64,000 bases of DNA. It comes from Stenogyne calaminthoides. Its lineage: Eukaryota; Streptophyta; Magnoliopsida; Lamiales; Lamiaceae. Of this stretch, positions 24,845-36,900 are shown piece after piece (positions within the stretch are counted from its first letter, which is position 1; each line of letters begins with the position of its first letter). The DNA lies in NCBI GenBank assembly GCA_037126765.1, contig JBBCBC010000002.1:46256889-46320888 (forward strand). The letters run 5' to 3'. Under the pieces are notes generated by a model. That model was not told the origin of the DNA, searched no databases, and saw only the letters and a list, made by a program, of their open reading frames with translations. Both the position numbers and the translations under genes were made by a program.

Positions 24845-26369
24845 CTAGCAAGCCTCTCCAATTTTGCAGTTCAGAGAACCAGCAAACTTTGTCATCATCT
24901 CAACATGCTTAGCATCAGCCGGCGCAATAAGATCATACAACTCGGGATGCTTGCTCGTAATCGGGATCACCAGACTGAACGAAGAATGCTCCTCTCATGA
25001 ACAAATCTCCCTGTGATCTCCATGTCCACTTCTTCCACTCTGATTCCGGTACGTATTCCCTCTTTGTCACCTGCAATTTCAATCACATATATTCAATAAT
25101 CAAATATATATAAATATTGCATGGAGTGGAATTAGAATGTAAATGATACATACCTCCTTTGCAAATCTGTTGGTAGTCTCAGGAGGGCAATGAATCTGTT
25201 GCCCTGGCTGATAATGATAGGGTGCATGCTTCCACCGATGGCGTACATGTTCCAGTGAGTGTAATCGTTGTTGACGATGTGAATGTATCCGAATCTGCAC
25301 CTTGGCATTCTTTGGACCAGTCTCTTGCCAAAGTGGTTGAATGCGACCGTGATTTGCATTTTCACGCCCTGTGTGTGCGAAGTTGCTTGTTCCGAAGCAT
25401 AGCCTCGTCGTGGTCAGTGAAGTGACCGTTGGAAATGGTGATACCGGTGGAGCCCATGATGGCATCAATGAGACCATCACTACATTTGGTCATGGAAACA
25501 TGATCAATCCAGATATCTTGAGATCCGAAAATGGAGATACCATCACCATCACTCTGTGTTCTGAACCCGTAATGGTCGGTTGAGTCCCTGATCATACCGC
25601 CTGTTCCTCTCTGAATGTTGTGGATTCTCAAGCCGTGGATGATGACATTCCTTCTGAACTGGATGGTAATCCCGGCGCCATGTGCAATGTACACGCTTGG
25701 CCCCACGAGCGCCGATGGTCTTATCGCTCTCCATGATGAGCTCCTGGTTAAGCCTGATGACCATGCTGCGGTCGAAGATGATCCAGAGTGGCTCCTTCTG
25801 GATCACGGGCGCGGCGGAGGGTTCCCAGTTTGGGGTTCAACATGTCGTTATCTGAAGAGTCAGTAACGACATAGATCTTACCGTTCTTTCCACCCTTAGC
25901 CTTGTGGCCGAATCCCAGACCGCAGTCGGCCAATCTGAACCTGTTTTCTGCCCAGTTGGGGTTGCACCTCCAGCACCGGTCGATCGGGTTGGTGGCCATG
26001 CATGGACCGTTGTACAAATTCACACGTGCTAGCTGCCTCCTCGTGCCGTTTGAGGCAGCCTCTTGTTTTATTTCTTTCAACACCCTGCCATGTGAGTTTA
26101 AATAATTATGATCCTAGCGTTTGCAATAATTATTTTCCGTTGGTATATAAACATAAATTAGTTAAGTACCTGTCGGCATGGAGGTTCAAATGGCTGACAA
26201 TCTTGGCGGGGTTTGGTTCGTATGATTCGAGGGTTCTGTTCCAAGCCTCGGAGGATTGCTTCGACCAGTACTCGTCGTATTCGAGGATGTGGGCTTCACT
26301 CCATTGCAGCAACGAAACTGCAGTAACCAACAAGATGATCAAGAACGAGTATGAGTTGGCTCGTTCCAT
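24845..26369 (-). pseudogene. Pectate lyase, PL1 family, copy 1 (frameshifted)
   Basis: Secreted pectate lyase that cleaves de-esterified homogalacturonan by beta-elimination (family knowledge); LAT59/PELC-like. Three exons: 26170-26369, 25154-26084 and 24845-25070. Exon 1 begins MERANSYSFLIILLVTAVSL, a signal peptide, then HILEYDEYWSKQSSEAWNR. Exon 2 carries the NPIDRCWRC motif, LADCGLGFGHKAKGGKNGK, the calcium-site region DGDGISIFGSQDIWIDHVSM, DGLIDAIMGSTGITIS and NHFGKRLVQRMPRCRFGY with the catalytic-region RMPR. Exon 3 gives WTWRSQGDLFMRGAFF. Length fits about 450 residues. Frame breaks: one extra base near 25808, one extra near 25703, a shift near 25385, and two missing bases in exon 3 relative to copy 2. 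Either a young pseudogene or an assembly with indels. Confidence 0.82.
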
Positions 26370-27000
26370 TATTTCTATTTATTTATTCTCTCAAACGGTC
26401 TTGGAATGGAACCCTGTTATTGGTTTAGTGGGTTCCAGGCCGTTTTGATGCTCAATCAACTTCCAGACTACAAATGCTGGAATGTTGTACTCATTTGATG
26501 AATTACATTGTGGTAATAATGTGCTTATATACAGAAATTTTACGATGAGAAAAGAAGGGGCAACCGCTTGCTTCATGTGGTTGATAATTCGACCCTAATT
26601 TTGGGGCGTTTTTTATGGATTTGTACTATTAATGGAGAATTGGTTTGTTTATCGTATTGTTACAAACTTATAATATAGTGCATGTTCGCGAATAGCTCTT
26701 TTAACATATCAGTTATTGCTTTAAATAGATATTTGAATACGTCAATGGAAAAATTGAATATACTTATTCATGATAATTGAATAATTCCAGCTTTATTAAA
26801 AAAATAATCAAAGTATATTTAACACATTCTTATAACCCACCCCACCGGATTCACAAACCCACCCCCACCAATTCACATTCTCATCTCTATATTCTATCTC
26901 TTCCTCTCCAAACCCTAGCCCACCCCCACCGATTCACACTCAAAATTTTCTCACATCTTTAACTCTTCTTCTTCCTCTCCAAACACTAGCCCTCTGTATC
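26370..27000. promoter_or_regulatory. 5' flank of pectate lyase copy 1 and leader of the 27-kb ORF
   Basis: The left half is the upstream side of pectate lyase copy 1. At 26835-26995 a C-rich, CT-rich leader contains two versions of CCACCCCCACC, GATTCACA and CTTCCTCTCCAAA, typical of a plant 5' leader; it runs into the small ORF at 27001. Confidence 0.4.
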
Positions 27001-27575
27001 ATGATTCGTCGGGGTCGAATGCAAGTCGATTCAACTTCAAAAATTGGCAACAGAGTCTATCTCTAGCTCCATCCGAGCCCGATTCGCTTGAATCCTGCTC
27101 GATGGTGGCCGATTCCGTCACCGATCTCCTTCCTGATACGGTGATGTGCGATTTCGAGTCTGAACCTTCGATAACCTTGTCGGTGGTGGCCGATTCTGAG
27201 CCCGAGCTTGTTTCTCTGTCGGTGGTCTGCGATTATGAGCCCGAGCTTGTTCCTCTCGGTTGGTCCGCGAAACCGAGCAGATATTGTTCCTCGGTCGGTT
27301 AATCTCGCGAAAACGAGCCCGATATTGAAATTTCGGTATGATTGTGCCCGATTCGAGCTCGGGTCGGATTGACAGAGTCCGACAGTGCCTGGGATAGTTT
27401 GGAAACGGAAAGTGAAGAACATGTGTACTACGGTCCGTACAATTCGAGTCACTTTGCCCCTTCTTACAATCCAATCTATTATGGGCCCTGCTTAGACACC
27501 AGTTATGAGTGGTCTGATGAAAAGGACAAATACTCCAATGACCTTCTATGTAGATATTTCCCATGCCTGAGGTAA
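27001..27575 (+). CDS. Uncharacterised small acidic protein with internal repeats
   Basis: Unrecognised. The reading runs in two adjoining frames. One, about 27004-27302, reads through QQSLSLAPSEPDSLES and a repeated acidic motif (VVADSEPELVSLS, then VVCDYEPELVPLG). The other, about 27342-27575, gives ESEEHVYYGPYNSSHFAP, then NPIYYGPCLDTSYEWSDE, and ends CRYFPCLR at a stop. The GC content is above the surroundings and a leader-like CT-rich stretch precedes it. A shift near 27300 would join the frames. It lies between the pectate lyase pair and immediately before the 236-bp tandem array. No function is proposed; it may belong to a transposon. Confidence 0.4.
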
Positions 27576-27640
27576 ACCGATGTCTGATGAATTTGTTTAT
27601 TGCATGCAATTCGAATATTTGAATGGTGTCTGATGAATTT

Positions 27641-28660
27641 GAGTGTAAATAATGCATATATTGAGTGTAAACAATGTGATTCATACCCTATATTGTATAT
27701 ATTGTCATATATATTGTGAAACCATTGTATGATACTCAGTATATGCATGAATTATCATTGTTTGTGGGTTGTTATGTCTATGATGAAACTGCTCTGAGGC
27801 ATTAGTGGGTACTATGAGGGTTTAAGGGTGAAATTGTGACTGTACATGGTGTATTTGCCTTAATTGTTGTCTGATTGAGTGTAAATAATGCATATATTGA
27901 GTGTTAACAATGTGATTCATGTCCTATATTGTCTATATTGTCATATATATTGTGAAACCATTGTATGATACTCAATATATGCATGAATTATCATTGTTTG
28001 TGGGTTGTTATGTCTATGATGAAACTGCTCTGAGGCATTAGTGGGTATTATGAGGGTTTAAGGGTGAAATTGTGAATGTACATGGTGTATTTGCCTTGAT
28101 TGTTGTCTGATTGAGTGTAAATAATGCATATATTGAGTGTAAACAATGTGATTCATGCCCTATATTGTCTATATTGTCATATATGTTGGGAAACCATTGT
28201 ATGATACTCAATATATGCATGAATTGTGGTTGTTTGTGGGTTGTTATGTCTATGATGAAACTGCTCTGAGGCATTAGTGAGTAATATGAGGGTTTAAGGG
28301 TGAAATTGTGATTGTACATGGTGTATTTGCCTTGATTGTTGTTTGATTGAGTGTAAATAATGCAAATATTGAGTGTAAACAATGTGATTCATGCCCTATA
28401 TTGTCTATATTGTCATATATGTTGGGAAACCATTGTATGATACTCAATATATGCATGAATTGTGGTTGTTTGTGCAATGTTATGTCTATGATGAAACTGC
28501 TATGAGGAATTTGTGGGTACTATGTTGCATTGGGGGTGAATTAATTACTGTAAAAGTTGTATTTGACTTGAATGTTGTCTGATCTAGTGTAAACAATGTG
28601 ATTCATGATCTATATTGTCTATATTGTCATATATATTGTGAAACCATAGTATGATACTCA
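27641..28660. repeat. 236-bp tandem repeat array, about 4.3 copies
   Basis: GAGTGTAAATAATGCA starts at 27641, 27877, 28113 and 28349, an exact 236-bp spacing. A fifth, truncated unit starts near 28585 and fades by about 28660. Units share TATGCATGAATT, TGTTATGTCTATGATGAAAC and GTACATGGTGTATTTG. The period is not a multiple of three and no frame stays open through it, so it is not coding. Copies are about 95 percent alike by eye. Confidence 0.92.
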
Positions 28661-28808
28661 AGTTGATACTCAAAATGACTTGGAATAAGGATAATTCAAA
28701 ATACATAAGCTATTGTTTACAGCATAAACAACTCCTAGAGTAAAAAAGACTTGATGATCCTATGTTTAAGTCAGAAACTATCAAACTGTTTTCCACATCA
28801 AGTGTAAC

Positions 28809-30250
28809 CTAAATCATCATTAGTCCACTTAGACTATATGTGAGTCCATTATCCCCACTTGCTTCAACCAAATAGTCAATGCATTCCCTTACCAGTTCTT
28901 CAGAAACTTCTAAACACAATGGTAATTTTCCCTCTCTCTCAAGTCTGTCTTTACCCATATGTGGTATTTTGAATTGGTTGTGGCCCTTCAACTTCATCAT
29001 CTCAATCATACAACTCATAGAGAGTTAAGAAAACTTTTGTTTAGTGTGTATGGCTTCAACTCTTCATATGAATCACCCAAATTCTTCACTAATTCATCAA
29101 CTATATATGAAGATGTGTCACCAGAAGCCCGACCGAGAGTTGAACCACCCCAAATCATTGATATTACAAACCGTGAATTAGGTGGTTGGTAAACAATTTG
29201 GATGTTAAATCCATCTGAGCTTGCAGCTGCCTTGAAATCTGGATCATTGTTGCTTAGATGTGGTTTTGCATTATCTTGTTGAATGACTATGTTCTTGATT
29301 GCATGCACTGGCCATTTTTGCTTGATATCTGGTATGATCTGCCAAATTAGAGGAATTTGTTAAATTACACCACCAATAGGAGATTAAAACCATTTTAGGA
29401 GACTTAATTTAACAACACCGAATGATGACAATATAATCGACAATGGTACAAAGAATATAAACCTTACCTGATTCAAAATGCGCTTTTTATGACCTTTTAT
29501 TGATAGAGCCTATAGCTTGGTCACCATTGTACCCTATCTCTGTTTCTTGAATTCCTTTGTGTTGATTCATTGATTGTGAAAGGATAAAGTCCTATTTTAC
29601 CATCAAAAGCTAGCCGCATACTCAATCGCACACATGAACATGATTTTTGGAATGAATTTCTTACTTTTGCATGCCCTATAGTATTCCCTGCTTTTTCCGA
29701 AGATGTAGCTCTTCTCAACAATTTGTGTCATGTAAAACCATTTCTCATCTATGTGCATTACATGATGCATGCTATTAAATTGAATTTTGTTGGTAGCCCC
29801 ATTCACAACTAAAGCATTTAAATTGAAATTCAGCCTTTGTAACTTGTTTTCTTCTGTAAGTTGAGGCTTAATAGCATTTGAGTGATGTTTGATCAACCCT
29901 TCTTTCACAATTCTGTCAACATAACTCTTGTTGATGTTTAACTCCCTAGCAAGTCTCCTAATAGTGCCTCTTTTCTCAAATGGTATGCCTTTCATTCTCT
30001 TTGTATCTAGAATCACACATTTTTTAGTGTTTTGCATCTTATTGGATGTTAAATGAACTGGAACACCTTCACTTACTTGTTTTTGTACAGAGACCTAAAC
30101 ATTCTGATCTGTCCTCCTACAAACCCCAAATGATGCAGAAACCTCTTTGATCTTACCACTGATGACTTTGCCATTCTTGTTGTTCTGCAATAGAAACTGA
30201 GCAATTTTGTTCTTCACATCAAATGGTACATCAGGTTTTGGGTTAGACAT
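28809..30250 (-). pseudogene. Mariner-like (Tc1/mariner) transposase, degenerate
   Basis: Plant mariner-like transposase, a DDE/D cut-and-paste enzyme. The ATG at 30250 begins MSNPKPDVPFDVKNKIAQF. An N-terminal helix-turn-helix region follows (RRLARELNINKSYVDRIVKE). The catalytic core shows HIDEKWFYMTQ (first Asp), IVIQQDNAKPH (second Asp) and, in a shifted frame, NDLGWFN (third Asp), the plant DD39D arrangement. The C-terminal part at 28809-29018 is in another frame. Damage: an in-frame stop near 30097, a shift near 29640, stops near 29520 and a shift near 29180. It cannot encode an active enzyme. A terminal repeat of the same superfamily lies at 30669-30681. Confidence 0.85.
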
Positions 30251-30668
30251 TTATGAGGGTTTAAGGTGTGCAGATTTTTAGCATTCAATGTATAAGCATT
30301 AATGGCTGATGGGGTATTTATTTAGTTTCAAATTAGGGGGAAAATTTCAGTTTGAATTAGCTGAAATGTTTGTAAACCTCAATGGAGGGAAATTCTGAAA
30401 ATTTGGTTTAATGTATGATTAGACATGTGTACTTTTGGAGATTTTTGCAGATATTTGTAAAATTGGTTTAATGCAGGTTTATTGGAGATTTCTGCAGATT
30501 TTTATTTTCTGAAATTTTGAATTTATTTTTATTCAGTTTTGGAGGGAACAATTAGCATTCAATTACTTTTGCTAATTAATAAAGGACAATATCCTGCGGC
30601 ACCAAAAATACCCCTGAAAAAATGAATTTTCTTATTTCTAGTGCCCGGCTAGGAGTGCACATATTTAT

Positions 30669-30681
30669 GGGACGGAGGGAG
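30669..30681. repeat. Terminal inverted repeat of the mariner-like element
   Basis: GGGACGGAGGGAG followed by TA, placed about 420 bp upstream of the transposase start, where the 5' end of a mariner-like element is expected. It equals the consensus end of the Stowaway MITEs here. The partner terminus beyond 28809 was not found, so the element is truncated or rearranged. Confidence 0.7.
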
Positions 30682-30683
30682 TA

Positions 30684-31635
30684 TATCTTTCAAAAAATAT
30701 TTGATTTTGTAGGGTATCAATCTTTTCAAATCACTAAAACGTGGAGTTCGTAGGAATACTTTTGTAAATCCGGTTTATAAAAGTTTGTGTCTTATTATTG
30801 AAGAAAAAAATTAACATGTTGGGAACTTAAGCAAACATACGACTCTGGGTTTTGTGTGCTTTATTAATTAGAAAGAATCTCTATGTTTTACATATTTTGG
30901 GGTTAAGATTTTATATTTCAATGATGTTTCATCTTTTAAGATAAAATCTCAGATGGCATAATTTTATACACGGATACGATACAAATTAACACAATCAATA
31001 TCTACTTTTTAATAAATGATAAAAACATCAATGTCCAAATTATGTTTAATTTCATTGTAATACCATCTGCCTTTCTAATATCTCCTACTTGGCTACTTGT
31101 TAAAATTATTATTTCATGATACACATTGGGGGTGTTAGCTATTTTCAAATATATGAAAAATTATTATTTCATGATACACATTGGGGTGTTAGTTATTTTC
31201 AAGTATATGATGAAATCGTAAATGAAATGGTAGATCCCATGAAATGATGAAATCCATAACTATAGTATGGCAGTATGGCTTATGTATACTCCCAATTCTT
31301 CACCAAGTATATTGAAGTACTATTCACTTCTACACGAATTAATTACTTAATTGTATACTTGTATAATGTCATTATTATTTTAGAATATATATTTAAAAAA
31401 AGTGATCATTTAAGACACGTGGTACGTGGTGCATTTAGTGGCAGATACAGGAATAGAGGCCAGACATACATCATTGTTGTAAATCGACATTCTCTCCAAT
31501 AATCCAATATTTTTTTTACACATTATAGAATAAAATTCAGCACCAACACCATGTATACATGTACTAACTAATTATCAGAATGCGATAAAAGAGTGCCATT
31601 AAAATCGCTCCAAAATTAGTACTGAATTATCAATA
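30684..31635. other. Intergenic, 5' flank of pectate lyase copy 2
   Basis: AT-rich. A block of about 55 bp (AAAATTATTATTTCATGATA and on) is directly repeated at 31102 and 31157. No gene seen. Confidence 0.4.
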
Positions 31636-32985
31636 ATGGAACGAGCTAATATACTGTCGTTCTCTATCATCTTTTTGGTCACTATAGTTTCATCTCTGCC
31701 ATGGAATGAAGCCCACATCCTCGAATACGACGAGTACTGGACGAACCAATCTGCCGAGGCCTGGAACAGAACCCTCGAACCAAAATCGTCAGCCATTCCA
31801 TGCATACAGGTACTATTTTTATTCAACGGAAATAATTATTGCAAAAGCTAAAATCATAATCATTTTAAACTCACAAACTAAACTGGGCAATGCAGGGTGT
31901 TGAATGAAATAAAGGAAGAGATTGCCTCAAACACGACGAGGAGGCAGCTAGCACGTGCGAATACCGGTTCAGACTGGCCGACTGCGGCCTGGGATTCGGC
32001 CACAAGGCCAAGGGAGGAAAGAAGAGGAAGATTTACGTGGTTACTGACTCTTCAGATAACGACATGTTGAACCCCAAACCGGGAACCCTCCGCCACGCTG
32101 TGATCCAGAAGGAGCCACTGTGGATCATCTTCGACCGCAGCATGGTCATCATGGAGAGCGACAAGACCATCGACGCCCGTGGGGCCACCGTGTACATTGC
32201 ACACGGTGCTGGGATTACGATACAGTTTAGAAGGAATATCATCATCCACAACATTCAACGAGGCACTGGCGGTATGATCAGGGACTCAACCGACCATTAC
32301 GGCTTCAGAACACAGAGTGATGGTGATGGTATCTCCATTTTCGGATCTCAAGATATCTGGATTGATCATGTTTCCATGACCAAATGTAGTGATGGCCTCA
32401 TTGATGCCATCATGGGCTCCAACGGTCACTTCACTGACCACGACGAGGCTATGCTTTTCGGAGCAAGCGACTCCCACACACAGGACGTCAAAATGCAAAT
32501 CACCGTTGCATTCAACCACTTCGGTAAGAGACTGGTCCAAAGAATGCCCAGGTGCAGATTTCGATACATTCACATCGATGGAACATGTACGCCATCGGTG
32601 GAAGCATGCACCCTACCATTATCAGCCAGGGCAACAGATTCATTGCTCCTCCTGAGACTACCAACAGATTTGCAAAGGAGGTATGTATACAATATCGATC
32701 ATTTGCAATCTAATACCATTCCGTGCAATATCTGTAGAATATAAATGATTGAAATTGCAGGTGACAAAGAGAGAATACGTACCGAATCAGTGGGAGCAAG
32801 TGGACATGGAGATCACAGGGAGATTTGTTCATGAGAGGAGCATTCTTCCTTCAGTCCGGTGATCCTGATTACACGAGCAAGCATCCCGAGTTGTATGATC
32901 TTATTGCGCCGGCTGATGCTAAGCATGTTGAGACCATGACAAGGATTGCTGGCTCACTCAATTGCAAAATTGGAGAGGCTTGCTA
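31636..32985 (+). pseudogene. Pectate lyase, PL1 family, copy 2 (deleted and frameshifted)
   Basis: Inverted paralogue of the gene at 24845-26369. Starts MERANILSFSIIFLVTIVSS (signal peptide), then HILEYDEYWTNQSAEAWNR. Exon 2 (from about 31897 to 32681) retains LADCGLGFGHKAKGGK-like sequence, DGDGISIFGSQDIWIDHVSM and HFGKRLVQRMPRCRFRY; exon 3 runs about 32761-32985 and ends CKIGEAC then stop. Relative to copy 1 it lost part of exon 1, about 70 bp encoding the NPIDRCWRC region, three in-frame blocks (RLNQEL, GLRIH and TGITIS equivalents), and a net 19 bp after RYIHI that shifts frame. Exon 3 also needs a shift near 32790. Losing whole beta-helix segments makes activity very unlikely. Confidence 0.85.
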
Positions 32986-33980
32986 GAGACAGAGTTGTAC
33001 CCTTTGTTTATTTTATTTTTATTTTTTATGAGACTTTGTTTTGTCCAAAGATTACTATAAAGTCACTGCATTTGTATAGATTATTTTCTTGGGTATTAAA
33101 GAATGTTGTGATGATGGGAAATTAGGAGGCATTGCAAATTCAAGTTTTTGGTGTAATTTTTCCCGCTTGATTCGATATTTAATAGTAGAAGAGGTTATTC
33201 ATCAGTAAGGAATTCTTGTACTGAAATTCAAATTTGAGTTCCAATTTCAAGCAAATATTTCTGTGTCTCAATTTTTAAAATTTATCAATTCAGTTTTACA
33301 ATTTTAGAAGACTATTTACTCGAGAAAAGAAAACAAAAAGGGGTGATTACAGTACTGCAGATATAAAAATAGTTTCGACTATGTAAAACTTGAAAAATAA
33401 TTGGAATAGAAGTCGTACCCTTTCATGTACTACTGGCTCTAAACAAGCAGGTGAACTCAGGCCACCCTTTAAGAAACCACTCCATGAATTGAAACTTCAA
33501 ATAATTTTATGCAATTAAATTAATAGCTGTTAAATTGGTTTGAAAAATTATCATACATCAATTAAAAACTAGCACTCTTTAAGAAAATAACTAACTATAA
33601 TTTTATTTACAATTCTGATAGGCTGATAGCATGGCCTTTCAGGCTTTCACAATCTTAAGGAGTTTTTTTTTTAATGAACTTCTAAAAAAAAAAAGTCATC
33701 ATAAACTCATTCTTCAAACTTTAAAAGTCATACTATTGCTTATTTTACTACAAAATTAATTTAAAATATTTCTTTAAAGCACAATATAGGGCAAGCACCA
33801 AGCACATAATACATAACCAAGTCATCGACATACTAATCAGTCCAAAATTTTACTCCTTCACGGTTAACATTAAAAACGTTCGTAAACGACAGATGCATCC
33901 ATAGCTATAAAGACGTCGAGTATATGAGACGAACTAATCAGAGATATCTGAATCTCGTAACAGAAAAACCTCTCTCATGC
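32986..33980. other. Intergenic, shared 3' flank then spacer
   Basis: 32986 to about 33270 resembles the 3' flank of pectate lyase copy 1. The rest, up to the SSRP1 stop, has no gene; part will be SSRP1 3' UTR. Confidence 0.4.
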
Positions 33981-36900
33981 CTAAGCACTGTCAGATTCAT
34001 CAGCTGAGTCGACAATCATTGGCTGTGGATTCTTATAGCCACTGATCTCCTCACTATACCGTTTCTTGTCTGCACGGGCTCTTGCTTCATATGGAGCTTT
34101 CTCCTCAGCTGCAGAAACAAGACACACAACCATTATTATGTACAATGCATCGTTCAACAAGAAATGCGAAAGCACGATTGATTAATACCTGTCATCTTAT
34201 TCCATCTTTCACCTAGAACTTTGCCCATCTCTGTAAATGCAATTCCTGGTTGCGTCTTCTTCACATTCTGCATCCACAAAAACAAACACCATAAAACTTC
34301 CAATAAGTGATAGGTTTTTCTCAATCAGAGCAGGAAAAGGCACATTCCACTGGGTGTTGACACACAACCTCACACACCCATGTGGGTGTGTGCAAAATGG
34401 TGTCGACTGCATTGGGTGTAGGATGTATTCCACCTTCGGGAACATCCCACTAATGGTCAGAAATGAGAACTCCGAATGCTTGAGTATGCTAAGGCAATAC
34501 AAACCTCTCTTTCGGTGTTGGAGAAGAACATAAAGGCACTCATTGCCCTCTTTGGGGCGTTTGGATCCTTTTTCTTCTTCTGCTTCTTCTTCTTTGACCC
34601 ATCGTCATCACCATCTTTGGACTTCTTTCTACTTGTTGATGCCTTTGGAGCAGATGGCTCCTTCTTTGTTTTCTTGACAGGTGTCTAGACAACAATCAAT
34701 ACATATGTTGAGGTTGGCTCCATGCATCACATTGAAATAGAAAATAATATATAGCGAGTAGAATAAGAAATATCGTCACCTCTTTCTCGCGTCTCCACTA
34801 TCACTGGCATCAGATCCTCCTTCCCCAGAATCATCAGTAGGGGATCCCCCATCATCATTGGCAAGAACAAAATCTTCATCCTGAATACATAGCACATCAT
34901 ACAAATTGAGTTTGTCTTTTAAATGATAAGAAGATGCATTCGTCACAATCTTTAGTTGCAGTTAGTAAAAGTTTTTTGAAGACATGGAACAAAGAAAATA
35001 GAAACAGCACCTCCTCATCACTCTCATCTCCAGCAGCTTGATTAGACCAGATTCTCTCGAGATGTGGATCAACAGCATCATCAATATCATCCAGCAGAAC
35101 TGCTGCAACACCTCCTTCAGCACTCTGAGCATTATTCGGGGTAGAATTAATTATCTTTAGACCTTTCTCTCTGCAACAACATACCAACTCTCTCAGAATT
35201 TCATTCAGATGCTCACTCAGTTATTAATTAAAGAAGAAAAAATAAACACAACATGCAGGAGAGATGTACTGACTCAATAAAAGTATAAAGTTTTTTGGGA
35301 CTCATTTCTCTGAATATTCCGAAAAGGTGCTCTTGCTCAGTCTTAAGTCTGATGAGAAGATCAAAGTAATGCATGTTTGAACCTCCAGCTGTATGCCTCT
35401 CAAAACTCCACATAGTCAATCTATTTTATACAGCACAATTATAAAATTTCAAGTGTCATAATAGGCATTAGCAGATGACAAGTTGCAAAACAACTCAATG
35501 GTAATGGATAATATACCTCCTCGTGAAGAATAAGGGTTGGTGGCTTGGGTAGAAAGAAAAAAAGCTCTTCTCAAGTGGATAAAGAATTCCATCTTCAGCT
35601 TTAAGAGATGACTTCACACCATAACCGCTCTGATAACTCACGGAACTTTCCTGGTTTAGTGACTTTGGCGCCAGATAAACCACGCAAAAACAGTAATAAA
35701 GATCTCATGGATGAGCCCCTGACATGCGCGAGAAAAAAAATTCATGATATCGTGTACTTTTTTCACAACTCTTTCAAGAAGGGAATTGGAGTCATCCACA
35801 TTGTCACGGAGGAACCACTATCAGAAAATTAAAATGAACACGAACACACAATGTGCAGCAACAGAGAAAAAAAAAGTGATCCCGATTAAATGCTTTATTA
35901 AGCCTTGGGCAATTGAATCAGGCAGATAAATAACCAGTTTCTTTTAGAAAATCATGCTCAAGACTAAGCAAAGTGAATCAGCATTCTACTATGTTAACAA
36001 CACAGAAGATAACTACCTTATGCTCCGGCTGAAGCTTGTCTTTATACTTGCTATTGTAGAGGTCTTCATTCATTGATAAGGCGGTATCTATGACAGCATC
36101 AGTATCAAACTGCAGCGAACCATGAAGTATCACACTAGATATTACAATTAATCCTTAAATCTTCATTGTTAACGCTGAAAATTCAACCGTCAATCATTAC
36201 CTGCATCACAATATGCGGATATAAAGTTTGCCCCTTCCTAATGGGTGGATCCAGAGTTACAACAACTAAGGTATGGGGTTGATTAAACTGCAGAAGCAAT
36301 GATAAAGCAGCATTAAACAGATGCTCTCATATTATTTTAAAAACAAGCAAAGCAATAGATACAGTAGGTCTTCCAAAATATACATATATAAGTACAATTG
36401 AACAGATTTCAGGAAAGAGGCAAAGAGCAGAATCACTGAACCTTAGGCAGCCAGAAAACACGAACAACACTGCTATACTGAATTTTAAAGTCATTGGCTT
36501 GTCCTTGGAGACGCATAAAGGAGAGATGAAGTTCAACATTGTATCGTCCTCTGAAAGAAATATCTATGTCAGACATCCCATGATGCCATAGAGAAGTAAC
36601 TGACACTGGATACTTGTAATAACTAGCTCTGTATAATCTTACCTGGGAGTGAGTATTGCAATTCCATCAAAAGTAACGACAGCATCTTCACCTCCTGCTC
36701 CAACATCTGCCATTGAAACAATTTTGTCTCGGAAGACCTGCATATAAATTACAGTATCAACACTAAAAAACAATTGAATGACCACCTTATTGGAATCACG
36801 AAAATGAAATACCTGAGCCGAAGGTTGATTCTCATCCCCTACAAACTGAGTGTTTGAATTGGGGATATGAAAGCTAATTTCCATTAATGCATCTTTCTGT

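Noticed and set aside
27641..28660. Possible CRISPR-like or coding repeat
   Set aside because: The 236-bp units are contiguous without spacers, the period is not divisible by three, and the genome is a plant.
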